Source: Pseudomonas tritici
Lineage (GTDB): Bacteria; Pseudomonadota; Gammaproteobacteria; Pseudomonadales; Pseudomonadaceae
Length of the DNA: 64,000 nt
NCBI RefSeq assembly: GCF_014268275.3
Contig: NZ_CP077084.1
Location: 868,001 to 932,000 of the forward strand
Reading direction: 5' to 3'
Under the pieces are notes generated by a model that ran no database searches, was not told the origin of the DNA, and saw only the letters and a program-made list of their open reading frames with translations. This document shows, piece by piece, positions 1 to 7,470 of this stretch. The translations under genes and the position numbers were made by a program. Position 1 is the stretch's first letter, and each line of letters starts with the position of its first letter.

Positions 1-228
1 GAGCCAGGCCTGTGCGAGAGCGAGTTTTCGTTGGTGCGCTTTGGTGGTGACCAGGCGCGGTATGACGCGACGTATGCCGGTGCCGAGCCGATTCAGCCGC
101 AGGATATTGCGGACACGATCTTCTGGGTCATGAATACGCCGGCGCATGTGAATATCAACCGGTTGGAGTTGATGCCGGTGAGCCAAACATGGGCTGGGTT
201 TGCGATTGAGCGCGGCGCTAAAGCCTGA
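1..228 (+). CDS. ydfG: SDR-family oxidoreductase, YdfG-like (3' end only)
   Basis: Only the last 75 codons are present; the frame is open from the first base, so the gene starts before the window. The tail contains GAEPIQPQDIADTIFW and ends in VSQTWAGFAIERGAKA, the typical C-terminus of YdfG, the NADP-dependent 3-hydroxy acid (L-allo-threonine) dehydrogenase of the short-chain dehydrogenase family. The catalytic Ser-Tyr-Lys region and the Rossmann glycine motif lie outside the window, so the call rests on the C-terminal signature alone. Confidence 0.75.
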   Translation, partial: EPGLCESEFSLVRFGGDQARYDATYAGAEPIQPQDIADTIFWVMNTPAHVNINRLELMPVSQTWAGFAIERGAKA

Positions 229-231
229 TTT

Positions 232-277
232 TGTAGTGAGCGGGCTTGCCCCGCGCGAGGCATGCTCGCTCACTACA
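232..277. repeat. Short palindromic REP-like element
   Basis: An imperfect palindrome whose outer arms TGTAGTGAGCG (232-242) and CGCTCACTACA (267-277) are exact reverse complements. It lies in the gap after the YdfG-like gene. The same outer sequence forms the ends of the much larger hairpin at 57045-57177, so both belong to one repeat family. Confidence 0.7.
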
Positions 278-394
278 CATTTCATTGTCAGCCGCCAAAT
301 AGGCAGCAAATCGGCCAAAACACGGCATAAGGTACACTCCACCTCTGAAAACCCCTCCGCACTGTGCGGTTTTAAGGTTTTGACAGGAGGAAAT

Positions 395-1300
395 GTGAGT
401 AACCGAGGTGAGCAGTCACTGCTCAAACAATCGACCATCCTGATGTTCGCGGTAGCGATCGCCGGGATTGTCACGGGTGTGGTATCTGGCGCCCAATCCA
501 TTCTGTTCGACGGCTTTTTCTCGCTGATCGCCACCGCCATCAAGGTGTTGATGCTGATCACGGCCAAGCTGATCGCCAAGAAAAGCAACGAGCGCTTCCA
601 GTTCGGCTATTGGCACCTGGAGCCCATGGTGTTGCTGATCGAAGGCAGTTTCCTGTTGCTGATCGCCATTTATGCGTTCCTCAACGGCGTGTTCGGCATT
701 ATCAATGGCGGGCGTGAGATCGAGTTGGGGCTGGTGATCCTCTACGCGGCGGTGTTTACCGTCGTCGAATTCGCCTACTTCTTTTACGTGCGCTATCGCA
801 ATCGCACGCTGAAATCATCGCTGATCCAGTTCGACAACATCAGTTGGCTGGTGGACGCGATGCTCTCGGTGGGCTTGCTGATCAGCTTTCTGGCGGCACT
901 GCTGCTCAAGTCCCAGGGCTATGGCGAGTGGGCGGTGTATGTCGACCCGTTGATCCTGATCCTGCTGGCCCTGAGCATGCTGGCGCCGGCGTTCAAGATC
1001 CTGCGCCCGGCGTTGCGCGAGGTGCTGGGGATTGCCCCGGACCACCTGGATGACAAAGTGCGCGAAGTGATGGACGCGGCACAGGCCAAGCATGGTTTCG
1101 ACGACTACGTGTCCTACGTGCAAAAACACGGGCGGGCGCGGTTTATCGAGATTCATGTGGTGCTGCCGGCGGATTATCCGGTGGATAACGTTGCGACCCT
1201 GGACGGGCTGCGCGAAGAGATATCCACAGGGCTCGGCACGCCGGATGCGGCGCGCTGGCTGACGATCAGTTTTACGGGAGATCGTAAGTGGATTGCGTGA
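395..1300 (+). CDS. Cation diffusion facilitator (CDF)-type membrane transporter
   Basis: A 301-residue integral membrane protein with about six hydrophobic segments and a soluble C-terminal domain, the layout of CDF divalent-metal/proton antiporters. I chose the GTG at 395 because AGGAGG (385-390) lies just upstream; the frame is open further upstream but that part is not protein-like. The TM2 motif reads LFDGFFSL and the TM5 motif reads ISWLVD, so the usual Asp/His metal ligands are partly replaced by Ser. Substrate is unknown. It may be a divergent CDF member with altered metal specificity. Confidence 0.75.
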   Translation: MSNRGEQSLLKQSTILMFAVAIAGIVTGVVSGAQSILFDGFFSLIATAIKVLMLITAKLIAKKSNERFQFGYWHLEPMVLLIEGSFLLLIAIYAFLNGVFGIINGGREIELGLVILYAAVFTVVEFAYFFYVRYRNRTLKSSLIQFDNISWLVDAMLSVGLLISFLAALLLKSQGYGEWAVYVDPLILILLALSMLAPAFKILRPALREVLGIAPDHLDDKVREVMDAAQAKHGFDDYVSYVQKHGRARFIEIHVVLPADYPVDNVATLDGLREEISTGLGTPDAARWLTISFTGDRKWIA

Positions 1301-1323
1301 GGGCAGTTAGACCGAGGTGAAGC

Positions 1324-1407
1324 CTTCGCGAGCAAGCCCGCTCCCACATTCGACCGCATTCACATGTTGGAACACGGTCAAGTGTAGGAGCGGGCTTGCT
1401 CGCGAAG
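1324..1407. repeat. REPIN (two inverted REP sequences)
   Basis: Two perfect 21-bp inverted copies at 1324-1344 and 1387-1407, with core CGCGAGCAAGCCCGCTCC, separated by 42 bp. This is the classic mobile REPIN arrangement of fluorescent pseudomonads and sits between two convergent genes. Confidence 0.9.
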
Positions 1408-1419
1408 AGGCCCTGAAAA

Positions 1420-2529
1420 TCAGCCGAGAGACCGGATCAGACCCTGATAGCAAGTCGCCAAATGATAAGGCGTAGTCGACGGCATATCCCGTCGACTCAC
1501 GACGCCCTCGGCATCCAGGCATTCATTCCAACCCTTTTCATGCAAGAAGTGCTGTTGCAGCGCGAGCAGTTGGCGCTGTAGCACCGCTTCGCTGCCTGGC
1601 CGCAAGGTCAGTGCCCGCAGGTATTCGGCCTGGGCCCAGATACGTTGAGTGCCGTCGCGTACCGTGCCGTCCAGCGCCAGCATGCCGCTGACCGCGCCGC
1701 TTACGTTATCCACACCCTGTTGCTCGGCGTAGGCGAAAGCCCGGGTCAGCGACGCATGCAGCGGCGTACCGCGCAGTACATCTGACGATTCCAGCAAAAA
1801 GAACCACTCGAACTGGTGTCCCGGTTCGAACCAGTTATCCACAGCGCCCAGCGGTTTTTCCATCATCACGCCGTGCTGGCGGTCGATGAAGCGCTGTTGC
1901 ATGGCTGTCGCCAGTGCCAGCAGGGCTGCCTGCACGCGGGCGTCTTCACGCACCGCGAGGGTGGCGAGGAACCCTTCGGCCAAGTGCATCAATGGGTTTT
2001 GCAGCGGGCCGGATTCAAGCGATGACCAGTTGCGCTCCAGCACGGCTTCATACAGGCCGTCGCCTGTGGAAAACCGCTCGGCGACCACTTCCAGGGCCGC
2101 ATTGAGCACCGATTCTACCAGCGGCGCACGCACCTTGGCCCAGTAATGGGCGCAGGCGAAGATGATGAAGGCGTGGGTGTAGAGGTCTTTGCGCTGGTCG
2201 AGCGGCTGGCCGGCGGGATCAATGCTGTAGAACCAGCCGCCGTGCTCGGCGTCATGGAAGTGCTGTTGCAGTGAACGGAACAGAACCGCTGCGCGCTCCT
2301 CGGCGAAGGCTGCGCCAGGCTCGCCGATCAGGCTGGCAAACAGGTACAGCTGCCGCGCGCAGGCCATGGCGCGGTAGCGTTGTGGGGGCAGCGGCCGGTG
2401 ATCGGCATCCAGCGCCTCATAGGGCAGTGCCAGCTCGGCGTTCCAGCCCGGGCCTTGCCAGAGCGGTACGATCAGGCTGTGGAAGTGCGTGAGCACGGTG
2501 TTCAAGGAGGGTTGGGAAGCGCTGGGCAT
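1420..2529 (-). CDS. AGE-family epimerase/isomerase
   Basis: A 369-residue protein of the N-acylglucosamine 2-epimerase / mannose isomerase family, an (alpha/alpha)6-barrel of cytoplasmic sugar isomerases. Family features include an RYRAMACARQLYLFA helix near the N-terminus, the DLYTHAFIIFA segment, the mid-protein NPLMHLAEG motif, and the WFEPGHQFEW motif that contributes active-site residues. Length is close to the usual ~400. The exact sugar cannot be read from the sequence; bacterial relatives interconvert mannose and fructose or epimerise acylglucosamine. It stands alone, bounded by REPINs. Confidence 0.8.
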   Translation of the reverse strand: MPSASQPSLNTVLTHFHSLIVPLWQGPGWNAELALPYEALDADHRPLPPQRYRAMACARQLYLFASLIGEPGAAFAEERAAVLFRSLQQHFHDAEHGGWFYSIDPAGQPLDQRKDLYTHAFIIFACAHYWAKVRAPLVESVLNAALEVVAERFSTGDGLYEAVLERNWSSLESGPLQNPLMHLAEGFLATLAVREDARVQAALLALATAMQQRFIDRQHGVMMEKPLGAVDNWFEPGHQFEWFFLLESSDVLRGTPLHASLTRAFAYAEQQGVDNVSGAVSGMLALDGTVRDGTQRIWAQAEYLRALTLRPGSEAVLQRQLLALQQHFLHEKGWNECLDAEGVVSRRDMPSTTPYHLATCYQGLIRSLG

Positions 2530-2606
2530 TGGCTGGCGTCGTCACGGCAGGGGTGTAGGCGCGCATGGTATCAGGCTTGGGTTGTGTGGTGTCTTTGAGA
2601 CCGCCA

Positions 2607-2676
2607 TCGCAGGCAAGCCAGCTCCCACAGTTTGATGTGCGAACCCAATCAAACGTGGGAGCTGGCTTGCCTGCGA
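2607..2676. repeat. REPIN
   Basis: Perfect 22-bp inverted arms at 2607-2628 and 2655-2676 with core GCAGGCAAGCCAGCTCCCAC. The inner spacer also pairs (GTTTGAT with ATCAAAC). It lies between the epimerase gene start and the end of ureJ. Confidence 0.9.
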
Positions 2677-2702
2677 AGAGGCCCTTACAAACGCAACAAA
2701 AT

Positions 2703-3275
2703 TCAGCCCGCCAGCAGCCAAACCCCAGTCGCCGCCGACGCCGCCCCTGCAACCCGCACCAACGGCGCCGCAGCCGCCGGCAGGAAGCGCACTACCGCAT
2801 AACCCGCCGCGTGCAACACGGCCGTTGCGCCTACAAAACCAGCCGCATACGCCCAAGGGTTGGACATGTCCGGCAGCTCCAAACCGTGCGCGACGCCGTG
2901 AAACAGCGCGAACAATGCCGTCGCCCCCACCGCCACAAACAACGGCGGTCGCACCGTCAGCGCCACCGCCAGGCCCAGTGCCAGCACCGACGCGGCAATC
3001 CCGCTTTCCAGCGCCGGCAATGCCAAGCCCTCAAAACCCAGCACGCCGCCAATCAGCATGGTGCCCACAAAAGTGCACGGCAGTGCCCAGCGGGCGGCGC
3101 CTTTTTGTTGGGCGGCCCACAAGCCGACGGCCACCATGGCCAACAAGTGGTCAATGCCACCCAGGGGGTGGCTGATGCCGGCCACCAGGCCGTTGTCGCC
3201 GTGGCCCGGGTGAGCGAAGGCGAGGGCGGGGGCCAGCAGCAGGGCGGCGGCGGTGAAAAGTTTCTTGAGGCTCAT
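2703..3275 (-). CDS. ureJ: HupE/UreJ family membrane protein
   Basis: A 190-residue inner-membrane protein with an N-terminal signal-like segment and about six hydrophobic helices. After the signal comes HPGHGDNGLVAG followed by HPLGGIDHLLAM, the HupE/UreJ signature, whose His/Asp residues are thought to bind Ni2+ or Co2+ for import. It is the last gene of the ureEFG run, 22 bp after ureG, which supports a nickel supply role for urease maturation. Transport has not been shown here; it is inferred from family and context. Confidence 0.85.
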   Translation of the reverse strand: MSLKKLFTAAALLLAPALAFAHPGHGDNGLVAGISHPLGGIDHLLAMVAVGLWAAQQKGAARWALPCTFVGTMLIGGVLGFEGLALPALESGIAASVLALGLAVALTVRPPLFVAVGATALFALFHGVAHGLELPDMSNPWAYAAGFVGATAVLHAAGYAVVRFLPAAAAPLVRVAGAASAATGVWLLAG

Positions 3276-3297
3276 AAACGGGCTCCTTGGGGGTTGG

Positions 3298-3912
3298 TCA
3301 GGCGGCGGTCAGCAGGCCTTGGCGTTCGATAAAGGCGACGATGTCATCCAGGCCGACACCGGTTTTCTGGTTGCTGAACACAAAGGGTTTACCGTTGCGC
3401 ATGCGCTGGGTGTCGCTGTTCATCAACTCCAGCGAGGCGCCCACCAGCGGTGCCAGGTCGATCTTGTTGATCACCAGCAGGTCGGATTTGCAAATACCAG
3501 GCCCGCCCTTGCGTGGCAGCTTGTCGCCGGCTGACACATCGATTACGTAGATGGTCAGGTCCGACAGCTCGGGGCTGAAGGTGGCCGAAAGGTTGTCGCC
3601 GCCGGACTCCACCAGGATCAGGTCCAGGCCGGGGAAACGGCGGTTGAGCTGATCCACGGCTTCGAGGTTGATCGAGGCGTCTTCACGGATCGCCGTGTGC
3701 GGGCAGCCACCGGTTTCCACGCCGATGATGCGCTCGGGTGCCAAGGCTTGGTTACGCACCAGGAAATCGGCGTCTTCGCGGGTATAGATGTCGTTGGTGA
3801 CTACTGCCAGGTTGTAGCGGTCACGCAGCGCCAGGCACAGCGCCAGGGTCAGGGCCGTTTTGCCGGAGCCCACCGGGCCGCCGATACCAACACGCAAAGG
3901 TTGTGAGTTCAT
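3298..3912 (-). CDS. ureG: Urease accessory GTPase UreG
   Basis: A 204-residue SIMIBI-class GTPase that carries nickel and couples GTP hydrolysis to urease active-site assembly. Visible motifs are the P-loop GPVGSGKT near the N-terminus, the nickel-binding CPH motif in [15 protein letters not shown], the VESGGDNL switch region, and the base-recognition motif NKID. Length matches the family. Translation starts 12 bp after ureF ends, with GGAG upstream, so ureE-F-G-J form one operon. Confidence 0.97.
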   Translation of the reverse strand: MNSQPLRVGIGGPVGSGKTALTLALCLALRDRYNLAVVTNDIYTREDADFLVRNQALAPERIIGVETGGCPHTAIREDASINLEAVDQLNRRFPGLDLILVESGGDNLSATFSPELSDLTIYVIDVSAGDKLPRKGGPGICKSDLLVINKIDLAPLVGASLELMNSDTQRMRNGKPFVFSNQKTGVGLDDIVAFIERQGLLTAA

Positions 3913-3924
3913 GTAGGTGTTCTC

Positions 3925-4599
3925 CTAGGAACGGAACAGGCGGCTGTACTGGCGCTCGTGGGCCATGCACGCCAGGGACAGGCCGAAAGCGGCGCTGCCG
4001 AAATGGGTAGGGTCGATGCGGCTGGCGTCCTGCTGGGCTTGTTGCAGCAGCGGCAGCAGTTCGCTCGTCAGGCGCTGGGCGGCTTGCTGGCCCAGGGGCA
4101 GGGTTTTCATCAGCACGGCCAGTTGGTTTTCCAGCCAGCTCCACAACCACGCGGCGAGGGCATCGGCGGGGCTGATGCTCCAGGCGCGGGCGGCCAGGGC
4201 CCAGCCCAGGGCCAGATGCGGCTCGGTGCACCGCTCAAGAAATGCGCGGGCGGCGTCGTCCAGTTCCGGCAATCCGCTGAGTAATTGCTGCAGCGAGTAG
4301 CCCATCTGCCGGCTCTCCTGATACAGCTCGCGGGTCTCGCGGCTGGCGCGATGCTCATCACACCATTGCGCCAGGCGCGGCCAATCCTCATCAAAGGCCG
4401 CTTGGCAGTGCGCGAGCAGCAACGGTGCTTCGAAACGCGCGAGGTTGAGCAGCAACTGATCGCTGATCCAGCGTCGTGCAGTGGCCGCATCATTGACGCG
4501 ACCGTTCTCCACCGCCATTTCCAGGCCCTGGGAATAGCTGTAGCCGCCAATCGGCAATTGCGGACTGGCCAGACGCAGCAGCGCCCAGGCTGGGTTCAT
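3925..4599 (-). CDS. ureF: Urease accessory protein UreF
   Basis: A 224-residue all-helical protein that bridges UreD-urease and UreG as the regulator of GTPase-driven nickel insertion. Family features are the N-terminal LLRLASPQLPIGGYSYSQGLE stretch (first part of it quoted here is the UreF signature) and the C-terminal FGSAAFGLSLACMAHERQ segment. Its ATG overlaps the TGA of ureE by 4 bp, indicating translational coupling. Confidence 0.96.
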   Translation of the reverse strand: MNPAWALLRLASPQLPIGGYSYSQGLEMAVENGRVNDAATARRWISDQLLLNLARFEAPLLLAHCQAAFDEDWPRLAQWCDEHRASRETRELYQESRQMGYSLQQLLSGLPELDDAARAFLERCTEPHLALGWALAARAWSISPADALAAWLWSWLENQLAVLMKTLPLGQQAAQRLTSELLPLLQQAQQDASRIDPTHFGSAAFGLSLACMAHERQYSRLFRS

Positions 4600-5096
4600 A
4601 GACGCACGCCGAACTGATGCAGCTTGGGTGGGTAGTTGAAATCTTCATCGCCATGGCGCGAGTGATGGTGGCCGCCGCCGTAAGCGCCGTGCTCCGGCTG
4701 GAATGGCGCTTCAATAGTTGCGGTCTGCGCGCCCAGCTGTTCGAGCATGGCCTTGAGCACATAGTCGTCCAGCAGGCGCAGCCAGCCGTCCCCTACCTGC
4801 AACGCCACATGGCGGTTACCCAGGTGATACGCCGCGCGAGTCAGTTCAAATGCGCTGCTGCAGGTGACGTGCAGCAGATGTTCAGGCCGGGCGCATACGC
4901 GTACGACGCGTCCGTCTTCAGCCTGTAGGAATTCGCCATCGTGCAGCGGCGGCTGGCCGCGCTCCAGGAAAAGGCCGACGTCTTCACCGTCGGCACTGAA
5001 ACAGCGCAGGCGACTTTTGCTGCGTGCTTCGAAATTCAGCAGCAACTCGGCGGCCCAGAGGGCTTGAGGGGCGATTCGGCGGTGGATCACCAGCAT
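4596..5096 (-). CDS. ureE: Urease accessory nickel metallochaperone UreE
   Basis: A 166-residue protein. The N-terminal peptide-binding domain is followed by the UreE C-terminal domain (LLHVTCSSAFELTRAAYHLG, then GNRHV, the family nickel-site region), and a His-rich tail (GGGHHHSRHGDED) that can bind additional Ni2+. The ATG at 5096 was chosen because it aligns with the usual start MLVIHRRI and is preceded by GGAAG; the open frame upstream encodes an unrelated hydrophobic stretch. First gene of ureEFGJ, with a sigma-54-like promoter about 40 bp upstream. Confidence 0.95.
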   Translation of the reverse strand: MLVIHRRIAPQALWAAELLLNFEARSKSRLRCFSADGEDVGLFLERGQPPLHDGEFLQAEDGRVVRVCARPEHLLHVTCSSAFELTRAAYHLGNRHVALQVGDGWLRLLDDYVLKAMLEQLGAQTATIEAPFQPEHGAYGGGHHHSRHGDEDFNYPPKLHQFGVRL

Positions 5097-5132
5097 CAGG
5101 AAGCTTCCAGCTATGAGCGATGAAACAGCTAG

Positions 5133-5148
5133 AGCAAGGGCCTTGCCA
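5133..5148 (-). promoter_or_regulatory. Sigma-54-like promoter of ureEFGJ
   Basis: On the minus strand this reads TGGCAAGGCCCTTGCT. It matches the sigma-54 consensus TGGCACG-N4-TTGCW at all but one specified base and keeps the required GG-N10-GC spacing. The predicted transcription start would be near 5122, about 26 bp before the ureE ATG. The site is also partly palindromic, so orientation is taken from its position relative to ureE. Confidence 0.55.
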
Positions 5149-5226
5149 ATGTCGATAGAGAGTAGGAATTGCCTGTAGGCAAGGACGATGGCGCCACTAA
5201 ATGGAGCGAGGAGCAATTCTCTGTGT

Positions 5227-5241
5227 GCGCCAGAGTGGTGC
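5227..5241. promoter_or_regulatory. Candidate NtrC-binding site upstream of ureE
   Basis: GCGCCAGAGTGGTGC differs at one specified base from the NtrC dyad GCACCA-N3-TGGTGC. It lies about 110 bp upstream of the predicted sigma-54 start, a normal enhancer distance. Binding is inferred from sequence only. Confidence 0.5.
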
Positions 5242-5373
5242 GTATTTTTATAGGTTGCACGCGTGGTGGGCGTTTTCAGATTTTCCCTACAGGGTATGAG
5301 GATTCGGCGTTCATCAAGTTACCTGCAAGATCATTAGCCTGTGCGCCGTGTTTAATCCACCGCGACGTTCATC

Positions 5374-5871
5374 ATGTTCAAGTCATTTTGTTGTCTGGTT
5401 ATTGTCAGTCTGTCTCTCGCTCTTTCATCGGCTTCGGCCAATCTGAACTCCCATCCCTCTTTCACCGCGTCACCCAAAGAAGCGTCTATCGAGGATGTGG
5501 TCGACCGTGCCCACGAACTGTTGGGTACGCCTTACAAATGGGGCGGTACCTCGGCAGAGCAGGGTTTCGATTGCAGCAGCCTGCTGGTGTATCTGTTCAA
5601 GACTCAAGCCAATATCCGAATACCGCGCACCACGGCGGCAATGCAACGTTCGACGGCCGCGACCATCAAGCGCAACTCGCTCCAGCCCGGCGATGCGGTG
5701 TTTTTCAAAGGAAACGGTAGCGGCCAGGTCAGCCATGTGGGCCTTTATATAGGCGAGGGCAAATTTATCCATTCACCGCGCAGCGGCAAAAACATCCGTA
5801 TCGATTCGCTGAGCAACCGCTATTGGAACAAGCACTACACCACGGCCAAGCGTTTCCATTCGGCAGGCTAA
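5374..5871 (+). CDS. NlpC/P60-family cysteine peptidase (cell-wall hydrolase)
   Basis: A 165-residue exported protein. Residues 1-22 form a signal peptide (MFKSFCCLVIVSLSLALSSA). The rest is one NlpC/P60 domain with the catalytic Cys in GFDCSSLLVY, the catalytic His in SHVGLYIG, and a third polar residue in FIHSPRSG. Such enzymes cut D-glutamyl-diaminopimelate links in murein peptides in the periplasm. The Cys in the signal region is not a clear lipobox. It is a single gene divergent from ureE with 277 bp between them. Confidence 0.88.
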   Translation: MFKSFCCLVIVSLSLALSSASANLNSHPSFTASPKEASIEDVVDRAHELLGTPYKWGGTSAEQGFDCSSLLVYLFKTQANIRIPRTTAAMQRSTAATIKRNSLQPGDAVFFKGNGSGQVSHVGLYIGEGKFIHSPRSGKNIRIDSLSNRYWNKHYTTAKRFHSAG

Positions 5872-5876
5872 TTGCG

Positions 5877-6509
5877 TTATTCGGTGCTGCCCAGGCCTTG
5901 CCAGTGCTTCAAACCGATAAAGATAAAGCGCAATTGCTGGGTGATTTTCGCCTGCGGCGTGAGGTGGGCGGGCAGGGCGTGGGCTGGCGGGTCGATGATG
6001 TCGGGAAGGGTGGCGAACACACTTTTGACGATCAAGTCCGCCATCACGTGCAAGCCTTCAGCGTCCAGGTGCTGCAGTTTGGGCATGAAAGTGAGGTCAG
6101 CCGCCAGGTCGCGAGTGATGTCTTCGCGCAGCGCCGCGATGGCTTGGCGCACGGCGAGGCAGCCGCCGTATTGCTCGCGGGCGAGGAACAGGAATTGCGA
6201 ACGGTTGGCCGAAACCACATCGAGAAAGATCCGCACGGAGGCATCGATAATGCCGCCCATCACGAATTCGTTGTGGCGCACCAGGCGGATCGTAGCGCGA
6301 AAGGTCTGGCCGACTTCACTCACCAACACGAGGCCAAGCTGGTCCATGTCGGCAAAATGGCGATAAAAACCGGTGGGCACGATGCCAGCTGTCTTCGCCA
6401 CTTCGCGCAGGCTCAGGCTACCAAACCCACGGCCACATTCCATCAGATGGCGGGCTGCGTCCATCAAGGCGAGGCGGGTCTGTTGCTTTTGTTCGGCGCG
6501 GGGCAGCAT
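5877..6509 (-). CDS. desT: TetR-family regulator, DesT/FabR-like
   Basis: A 210-residue regulator beginning MLPRAEQKQQTR, followed by a TetR helix-turn-helix (LSLREVAKTAGIVPTGFYRHF) and a ligand-binding domain. This N-terminus closely resembles DesT of P. aeruginosa, the repressor that senses acyl-CoA saturation and controls the desaturase genes desCB. From memory PAO1 also places desT next to ureE, which fits this position. I prefer the ATG at 6509 over the upstream start at 6554. No desaturase gene is adjacent here, so the target genes must lie elsewhere. Confidence 0.75.
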   Translation of the reverse strand: MLPRAEQKQQTRLALMDAARHLMECGRGFGSLSLREVAKTAGIVPTGFYRHFADMDQLGLVLVSEVGQTFRATIRLVRHNEFVMGGIIDASVRIFLDVVSANRSQFLFLAREQYGGCLAVRQAIAALREDITRDLAADLTFMPKLQHLDAEGLHVMADLIVKSVFATLPDIIDPPAHALPAHLTPQAKITQQLRFIFIGLKHWQGLGSTE

Positions 6510-6613
6510 GGGCGGGCAGGCTTTGTTGGCAAGTACAGCGACGCACTCTAGCAAAACAGCTTTGCCGGCGTCGAACTTGGCGGGGAAGTACGTGACGCGA
6601 TCTACAGGAAAGC

Positions 6614-6641
6614 AAAAGCCCGATCGACGGATCGGGCTTTT
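6614..6641. terminator. Rho-independent terminator (bidirectional form)
   Basis: A perfect 12-bp stem (6614-6625 with 6630-6641, core AGCCCGATC/GATCGGGCT) and a 4-base loop, flanked by A and T runs. It ends the minus-strand repeat-protein gene at 6659-7111. Confidence 0.88.
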
Positions 6642-6658
6642 TTCTGGGCCACCACGGG

Positions 6659-7111
6659 TTAGCTCTGTGCTTGATGCAGTTCTTGCAGACGGTCAGCACC
6701 GCCCTCAGCAACACCTTCGGTGTAGGCGCGTTCGTTGGCTTGTTCAGCACCGCCTTCAACCAGGCCTTTTTGTTCCAGGCGATCACGGCCACCTTCGGCG
6801 ACAGCATTGCGTTCCAGCAGGCGATCCGCACCACCTTCAACCAGACCTTTCTGTTCCAGGCGGTCGCGGCCATTTTCGGTCAGGCCTTCGGTGTAAGCGC
6901 GTTTGTTGGCTTGCTCCGAACCATTTTCAGCAACAGCGCCTTTGGCGTAGTCACGGTTCTCTTCTTCTTGCGAGCCGCTGCGCGCTACGGTCTGGCTGAA
7001 ATGCACCGCGTCGGCTTTGACTTGTGGGGTGGCCTGTTCAACGGCTGGCAGGGCAAAGGCACTGGAAGCCAGGATGGACAACAGGACGGTAGCGAGTACT
7101 TGGCGTTTCAT
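6659..7111 (-). CDS. Small secreted repeat protein
   Basis: A 150-residue protein with a signal peptide (MKRQVLATVLLSILASSAFA). The mature part is hydrophilic and, from about residue 50, built of roughly 14-residue degenerate repeats around AEGG/ENGxDRLxEx, including two copies of GRDRLEQKGLVEGGA and two AYTEG units. I chose the ATG at 7111 because AAGGAG lies 9 bp upstream and a signal peptide follows. Similar Pseudomonas proteins are sometimes labelled 'phage infection protein', but I know of no demonstrated function. It is likely periplasmic or secreted, possibly surface-associated. Confidence 0.7.
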   Translation of the reverse strand: MKRQVLATVLLSILASSAFALPAVEQATPQVKADAVHFSQTVARSGSQEEENRDYAKGAVAENGSEQANKRAYTEGLTENGRDRLEQKGLVEGGADRLLERNAVAEGGRDRLEQKGLVEGGAEQANERAYTEGVAEGGADRLQELHQAQS

Positions 7112-7470
7112 GATGGGTTGCTCCTTGGGAGGGCGATAAAGTGGGTACAGGGCTAATGCTACTCTCGATAAGTCGATATAAAAGTTCATAAACACAATGG
7201 TAATAATCAACAGAATTGATTGTTCTGGGCGGAGGCTCTAGATCGGGCCTCTCAAGCACGCGGTTTTGCACCGGTGTGGGTATTTTCGACACGCACATGG
7301 GTAACAATGGTGCGCTGTCGTAGGGGGATTCTGTCGAAGTGGTCAGAAATTGAGGTTTTTCCCGGCAAATGGCCGATTGGGTTAAACCCCCAAGCGGTTT
7401 GCCAGTCGTAGTCGTATAAGCTGTCCATAAAGGCTGTGACCCAGCCAGTCGTATTCAGGAGTCCTGTGCA
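7112..7470. other. Intergenic promoter region
   Basis: A 359-bp gap between the divergent repeat-protein gene and the AsmA-family gene. It has an A+T-rich stretch at about 7160-7220, suited to promoters in both directions. I see no convincing gene, RNA or repeat in it. Confidence 0.5.
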
